The translations under genes were made by a program, and so were the position numbers. This document shows positions 7,200 through 9,988 of a stretch of 9,988 nucleotides of DNA, piece after piece. Every line of letters begins with the position of its first letter. The first letter of the stretch is position 1. Under the pieces are notes generated by a model. It worked only from the letters and a program-made list of their open reading frames with translations. It ran no database searches and had not been told where the DNA came from. The DNA is from DATKKX01 sp035542775 (lineage in GTDB: Bacteria > Planctomycetota > Phycisphaerae > UBA1845 > UTPLA1): contig DATKKX010000501.1 in NCBI GenBank assembly GCA_035542775.1, positions 1 through 9,988 on the forward strand, in the 5' to 3' direction.

Positions 7200-7649
7200 T
7201 CAGCCATGCCCGCCGCTGTAGATCGAAAGCCAGCTCCCGGCTGTGTAGAACGAAGACAGGTCCTGCGTGAACAAGAGCCAGATGCCTCGATTGGACAGGT
7301 CAGTATGTGGACAGAAAAAAATGATAAACCAGCTGGTACTTATATAGCACCACTGACCTGTCACATAACCGTTCGTCATCGGGGGCTGCGTAATGTTGGC
7401 CAGCAACGTCGCGCCGTCGGGCCATGAGGTATCAGCGCCGCCGGATGCCGCGATCCTCTGCAGATGCAGCCGGTTGGCCGTGTCTTTGATGAGCGCGATG
7501 ACTGCCTCGTCAACAGCATTGGCCGCATCGACCTTGTGATTGAGGTATACCGGGACCGCCAGGGAGGCCAACACGCCCAGAATGATCACGACGGTAATCA
7601 GTTCGATCAATGTGAAGGCTGCCGCGGGGTTCTGTCGTGAGCGCGTCAT
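7200..7649 (-). CDS. Type IV pilin-like / type II secretion pseudopilin protein
   Basis: This 149-residue protein has a class III (prepilin) signal: a short basic leader (MTRSRQNPAAA) followed by FTLIEL at 12-17 and a hydrophobic helix to about residue 36 (TVVIILGVLASLAVPVY). Glu16 would be the conserved Glu5 of the mature protein. Members are cut and N-methylated by prepilin peptidase and assemble into pili or secretion pseudopili in the inner membrane. The residue before the cut is Ala11, not the usual Gly. The C-terminal 50 residues are rich in Trp, Phe and Tyr (QWCYISTSWFIIFFCPH), unlike common major pseudopilins. The start at 7649 has AGGAG 8 bases upstream. Its ATG overlaps the stop of the preceding gene (ATGA), so the two are probably translationally coupled. 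No secretion ATPase, platform or prepilin peptidase gene is nearby. This is a minor or orphan pseudopilin by context. Confidence 0.85.
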   Translation of the reverse strand: MTRSRQNPAAAFTLIELITVVIILGVLASLAVPVYLNHKVDAANAVDEAVIALIKDTANRLHLQRIAASGGADTSWPDGATLLANITQPPMTNGYVTGQWCYISTSWFIIFFCPHTDLSNRGIWLLFTQDLSSFYTAGSWLSIYSGGHG

Positions 7650-7897
7650 GGCCGTTGCTCCTGCTGCGGGGGAGATTCCAGGTCGAACCCGCGAGCTCGC
7701 AGCAGCTTGATGGCTTCTTCCTTTGACAAGTTCAAGTATTCAGGACGAGTCAGTTCCTCAACCAGGCGCTGCGCCTCAGGCGGCGATTTGATCATGTCCG
7801 GGTCCGCGTCCACAGTCGCCGTTGATCGAGCGGTCAGGTGCCAGCAGACGATCAGGGCCAGAACCACAAGTCCCGCGATGGCAATCCACTTGTTCAT
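7646..7897 (-). CDS. Small single-pass membrane protein paired with the pseudopilin
   Basis: This 83-residue protein has one N-terminal hydrophobic helix at about residues 5-20 (WIAIAGLVVLALIVCW). A hydrophilic tail follows, ending in a charged, probably helical segment (LVEELTRPEYLNLSKEEAIKLLRARGFDL) and a Gln/Pro-rich tip. The helix could be a membrane anchor or an uncut signal, with the tail outside the cytoplasm. I do not recognise the family. The start at 7897 (MNKWIAIAG) is chosen because AAGGG lies 7 bases upstream. The longer in-frame start at 8011 adds a Pro/His-rich stretch with no export character. The gene ends inside the pseudopilin start codon (4-base ATGA overlap), so the two products are likely made together and may work together, for example as an assembly or anchoring partner. 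That role is inference from context only. Confidence 0.7.
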   Translation of the reverse strand: MNKWIAIAGLVVLALIVCWHLTARSTATVDADPDMIKSPPEAQRLVEELTRPEYLNLSKEEAIKLLRARGFDLESPPQQEQRP

Positions 7898-8146
7898 TGA
7901 TGAGCCCTTCCCTGGTTGTTCGGAGTGCCCCAGGTACCAGGCTATCAGTACATCGGGTGTTCGATCATGGGGCTTAGCCACATCGGGGTGCGGCGTGCCG
8001 GACTGGGGCACCGTCCGAAAAAACTTCCGCCACAGCCGCTCAGCCGTTCTAGTCCGCCAGCGCGCAGCGGGTTAGCATATTTGCCCTCGGCATAGCCGGA
8101 TTCGGGCCGTCAACGCACGGCCCGGTGGCGGGGGAGGAGCAGGCCC
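7898..8146. other. Divergent intergenic region
   Basis: These 249 bases separate the minus-strand membrane-protein/pseudopilin pair from the plus-strand SGNH gene, so promoters for both should lie here. I found no pair of -35 and -10 boxes with good spacing for either direction. The clearest structure is the hairpin at 8103-8124, described separately. Confidence 0.45.
8103..8124 (+). other. Perfect 8-bp hairpin just upstream of the SGNH gene's ribosome binding site
   Basis: CGGGCCGT-CAACGC-ACGGCCCG is a perfect 8-bp GC-rich stem with a 6-base loop. It ends 22 bases before the ATG at 8147 and about 8 bases before the GGAGGAG ribosome binding site (8133-8139). There is no T-tract after it, so it is not a normal terminator. 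If transcribed it would form a stable 5'-leader hairpin, which could protect the mRNA end or influence ribosome access. If not, it could be a dyad operator. No regulator binding site is recognised. Confidence 0.35.
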
Positions 8147-9550
8147 ATGGTCCGACGGCAGAAGATCTATCTGGCAATCATCGTTGTGGTCAACGCGATT
8201 GCTTGGGCGATGACCGACAACATCGTCAATTTGGTGGCCAAGGACGAGCAGACCATCCTGGGCCGTTACGCACGCGGCCATTTCGCCCTGAACCTCACCA
8301 TTCTGGTCATCTCCCTGATCGGCCTTTATATCGACCAAGCCCGGACGCGGCAGACGTACAAGCGCCGGTGGTTCCAGGTGATCGCCGTCCTCCTCGGCCT
8401 GACGCCGCTGGTGCTGCTCGGCGATTTGCTGTTACGGCTGGGGCAGTCCAGAACCTACGTTTTCGACGCCGGGGCGTACCGCCGGCCCGCCAATGCCCGA
8501 TGGACCCAGGAAAATATCGACCTGCCCGAGGCCGTGTTCACCTACCCGAACGCCGCGGAGGGATATCCGCGGATTCCCTGTACCTTCAGCATCGACGCCC
8601 GCGGCTTCCGCAATGCCACGGCGCTGGACCGCGCCGACGTGGTCGTCCTGGGCGATTCTTTCGTCGAGGGCTCGCATGTTTCCGACGAGCATCCCTGGCC
8701 GGTGAGGCTGGCCCGGCTGAGCGGGCTGTCGGTGTACTCGCTGGGGGTGTCGGGCTATTCGCCGGCCCGGGAGCTGGCGACGCTGCGGAGATTCGGGACC
8801 GCTTTGAAGCCGTCCTTCGTGATCTTTATGCTGTACGAGGGCAATGATTTTCATTCCACGACATCCGCGGATGAGGACAGCGGTTTCACTTGGGGCCAAT
8901 TGGCGGGAATCTATTTCAAGCAGTCGCCGATCGTGAAAGGGTTGGATCAGGCCATCCTGGGGGCGTTCGGCCGGATCGGATCGCTGGAGAGGGTCAAGGG
9001 GAGCGACGTGCTGTCGTGGCTTCCGCTCCGCGTGCCGGACAGCGCGGAGGGCAAGCGCTACACCTTCGCCCCGAAACAGATCAGCGAGGCATTCAAGACC
9101 GAGGAGATATTCGAGGACAACCGCGGCTGGGTGGCGGTGTCGTCCGTCCTCCAGGAGATGAAGGAGACTTGCGACCGCAACGGCATCAGGCTGGTCATCG
9201 CCTATGCTCCGTCGAAAGCCTACGTCGTGCTGCCGCTGGCGATCGATCGGCTGCCTGCGGAAAAGGTGTGGGGCTTTGTCCGTCTGGGAGCCAAGCAGAT
9301 GCCGGTGGATGCCAAGACCTTCATGTCGAACCTGGCGGAGCTGCTCGGGACGCGGGAACGCGTGACGCGGGGCTGGTGCGAGAAGCGATCGATTCCTTTC
9401 ATCAGCTTTGTCGAACCCCTGCGGCAGGCCACCGCCGAGGGTCAGCAAGTCTACTTTACATATGATCAGCACTGGACGCCGCCGGGGCATGAGATCGTCG
9501 CCCGGACCGTCGCCGATTTCTTAGCCAAGGCGGAAAAGGCGTCAGGATGA
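8147..9550 (+). CDS. Membrane-anchored SGNH-family hydrolase / possible O-acyltransferase
   Basis: This 467-residue protein starts with three likely transmembrane helices (about 7-22, 46-62 and 76-97). A large SGNH/GDSL-type domain follows. Motifs in order: block I VVLGDSFVEG with nucleophile Ser171, block II glycine in SGYSP (Gly203), block III EGNDF (Asn233), and block V YDQHW with Asp440 and His442, followed by TPPGHEIVA. All four expected catalytic positions are present. The family includes esterases and the AlgJ/AlgX/DltD-like enzymes that move acyl groups on exported polymers. The D-x-H-W-T-xx-GH ending fits that extracytoplasmic group. The start at 8147 has GGAGGAG 7 bases upstream and the hairpin at 8103-8124 before it. 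The last 9 bases overlap the end of the convergent glycosyltransferase gene. With that neighbour, and a deacetylase elsewhere in the window, O-acylation of a surface glycan is a reasonable guess, but no MBOAT acyl donor partner is visible. Confidence 0.82.
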   Translation: MVRRQKIYLAIIVVVNAIAWAMTDNIVNLVAKDEQTILGRYARGHFALNLTILVISLIGLYIDQARTRQTYKRRWFQVIAVLLGLTPLVLLGDLLLRLGQSRTYVFDAGAYRRPANARWTQENIDLPEAVFTYPNAAEGYPRIPCTFSIDARGFRNATALDRADVVVLGDSFVEGSHVSDEHPWPVRLARLSGLSVYSLGVSGYSPARELATLRRFGTALKPSFVIFMLYEGNDFHSTTSADEDSGFTWGQLAGIYFKQSPIVKGLDQAILGAFGRIGSLERVKGSDVLSWLPLRVPDSAEGKRYTFAPKQISEAFKTEEIFEDNRGWVAVSSVLQEMKETCDRNGIRLVIAYAPSKAYVVLPLAIDRLPAEKVWGFVRLGAKQMPVDAKTFMSNLAELLGTRERVTRGWCEKRSIPFISFVEPLRQATAEGQQVYFTYDQHWTPPGHEIVARTVADFLAKAEKASG

Positions 9551-9988
9551 TTTGTGGCGCCCCGTAGAATCTTCCTCACACCATCTTTCGCCTTCCAGTC
9601 TGCGCAGGCGATAGGAGACATCCTCCAGCACACCGCGAGTGGAGTTGATCAGGTCGGCGACGATACCGGTGAGAATCATCTGGAAGCCGGCCAGCAGCAG
9701 GATCGCAGCGAGGATCAGCGACTGGATGTGCAAGTCGTGTTCGGTAGTGAAGAAGAAATAATACAGAAATCGCAAGCCGATCAGAAAGCCCAGCCCGAAC
9801 GCCGCCAGGCCGGCCAATGAGAAGATTTTCATCGCCCGGTAGGACGAATACACCCGGACCATGATGCTGACCGAGTGGCTGATGAAGACCCAGATGTTGG
9901 TGAACAGCCGCGACTCGCGGAGCTTCTCGTTGGTGCGGATGGGCACGCTCACGGTGATGATCCGCTTGCGGCCCGCCTGGATGACGTG
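9542..9988 (-). CDS. Family 2 glycosyltransferase, C-terminal membrane part (incomplete)
   Basis: The frame is open from the right edge to a TGA at 9544-9542, so about 148 C-terminal residues are seen and the catalytic GT-A domain is missing. The visible part begins HVIQAGRKRIITVSVPIRTN and continues with ESRLFTNIW, the link that ends the catalytic domain in many membrane-anchored GT2 enzymes of the dolichyl-phosphate-mannose-synthase/GtrB kind. Two transmembrane helices follow (about IFSLAGLAAFGLGFLIGLRF and LILAAILLLAGFQMILTGIV), then a charged cytoplasmic tail. Such enzymes use nucleotide sugars at the inner membrane, often to charge a lipid carrier. The GTG at 9952 is not a plausible start because homology-like sequence continues upstream of it. 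The gene is convergent with the SGNH gene and shares 9 bases with its end. Substrate cannot be told from this fragment. Confidence 0.82.
   Translation of the reverse strand, partial: HVIQAGRKRIITVSVPIRTNEKLRESRLFTNIWVFISHSVSIMVRVYSSYRAMKIFSLAGLAAFGLGFLIGLRFLYYFFFTTEHDLHIQSLILAAILLLAGFQMILTGIVADLINSTRGVLEDVSYRLRRLEGERWCEEDSTGRHKSS

Noticed and set aside
7315..7321. Run of seven A as a possible frameshift or phase-variable tract in the pseudopilin
   Set aside because: The frame runs through it to a plausible end, and the tract is short; no evidence of a broken gene.
7646..8011. Longer start at 8011 for the small membrane protein
   Set aside because: The added 38 residues are Pro/His-rich with no ribosome binding site, and would place the hydrophobic helix internally; the ATG at 7897 has AAGGG upstream.

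Overview
The window is GC-rich, loosely packed bacterial DNA, most likely from a planctomycete of the Phycisphaerae type. This is an inference. It rests mainly on the large secreted protease at 2692-6384, which ends in two tandem dockerin-like EF-hand modules (GDLNHDG..., GDVNGDG...), a C-terminal style common in Phycisphaerae exoproteins. Long intergenic gaps and an isolated pseudopilin unit agree with it. No rRNA, tRNA, CRISPR array, insertion sequence or phage gene was seen.

Layout from left to right. (1) 1-127, minus: start of a small exported or lipoprotein-like peptide with a near-perfect Shine-Dalgarno; it runs off the left edge. (2) 425-1507, minus: a YgfZ-type folate-binding Fe-S maintenance protein with an intact KGCYLGQE signature and a good sigma70-like promoter at 1540-1568. 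(3) 1628-2560, plus: a NodB-type polysaccharide deacetylase of the DUF3473 / PEP-CTERM-locus kind, divergent from ygfZ. (4) 2692-6384, minus: a 1230-residue secreted zinc metalloprotease with FTP-type propeptide, HEYGH...GEGMSD active site, MAM-like beta-sandwich, two fibronectin-III-like modules and two dockerin-like modules. (5) 6385-7199: about 0.8 kb with no convincing gene. (6) 7200-7897, minus: a two-gene unit in which an 83-residue single-pass membrane protein overlaps a pseudopilin by ATGA. (7) 8147-9550, plus: a membrane-anchored SGNH hydrolase or acyltransferase. (8) 9542-9988, minus: the C-terminal part of a membrane-anchored family 2 glycosyltransferase, overlapping gene 7 tail to tail.

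The theme is the cell envelope and exterior: a polysaccharide deacetylase, a possible polysaccharide O-acyl enzyme and a lipid-linked-sugar type glycosyltransferase suggest glycan assembly. The dockerin-bearing protease and the pseudopilin pair belong to secretion and the cell surface. The genes do not form one operon: strands alternate and gaps are long, so a joint role is only suggestive. I found no clear new defence or mobile system. The most unusual items are the compact active-site spacing and tandem dockerins of the protease, and the coupled small-membrane-protein/pseudopilin pair.
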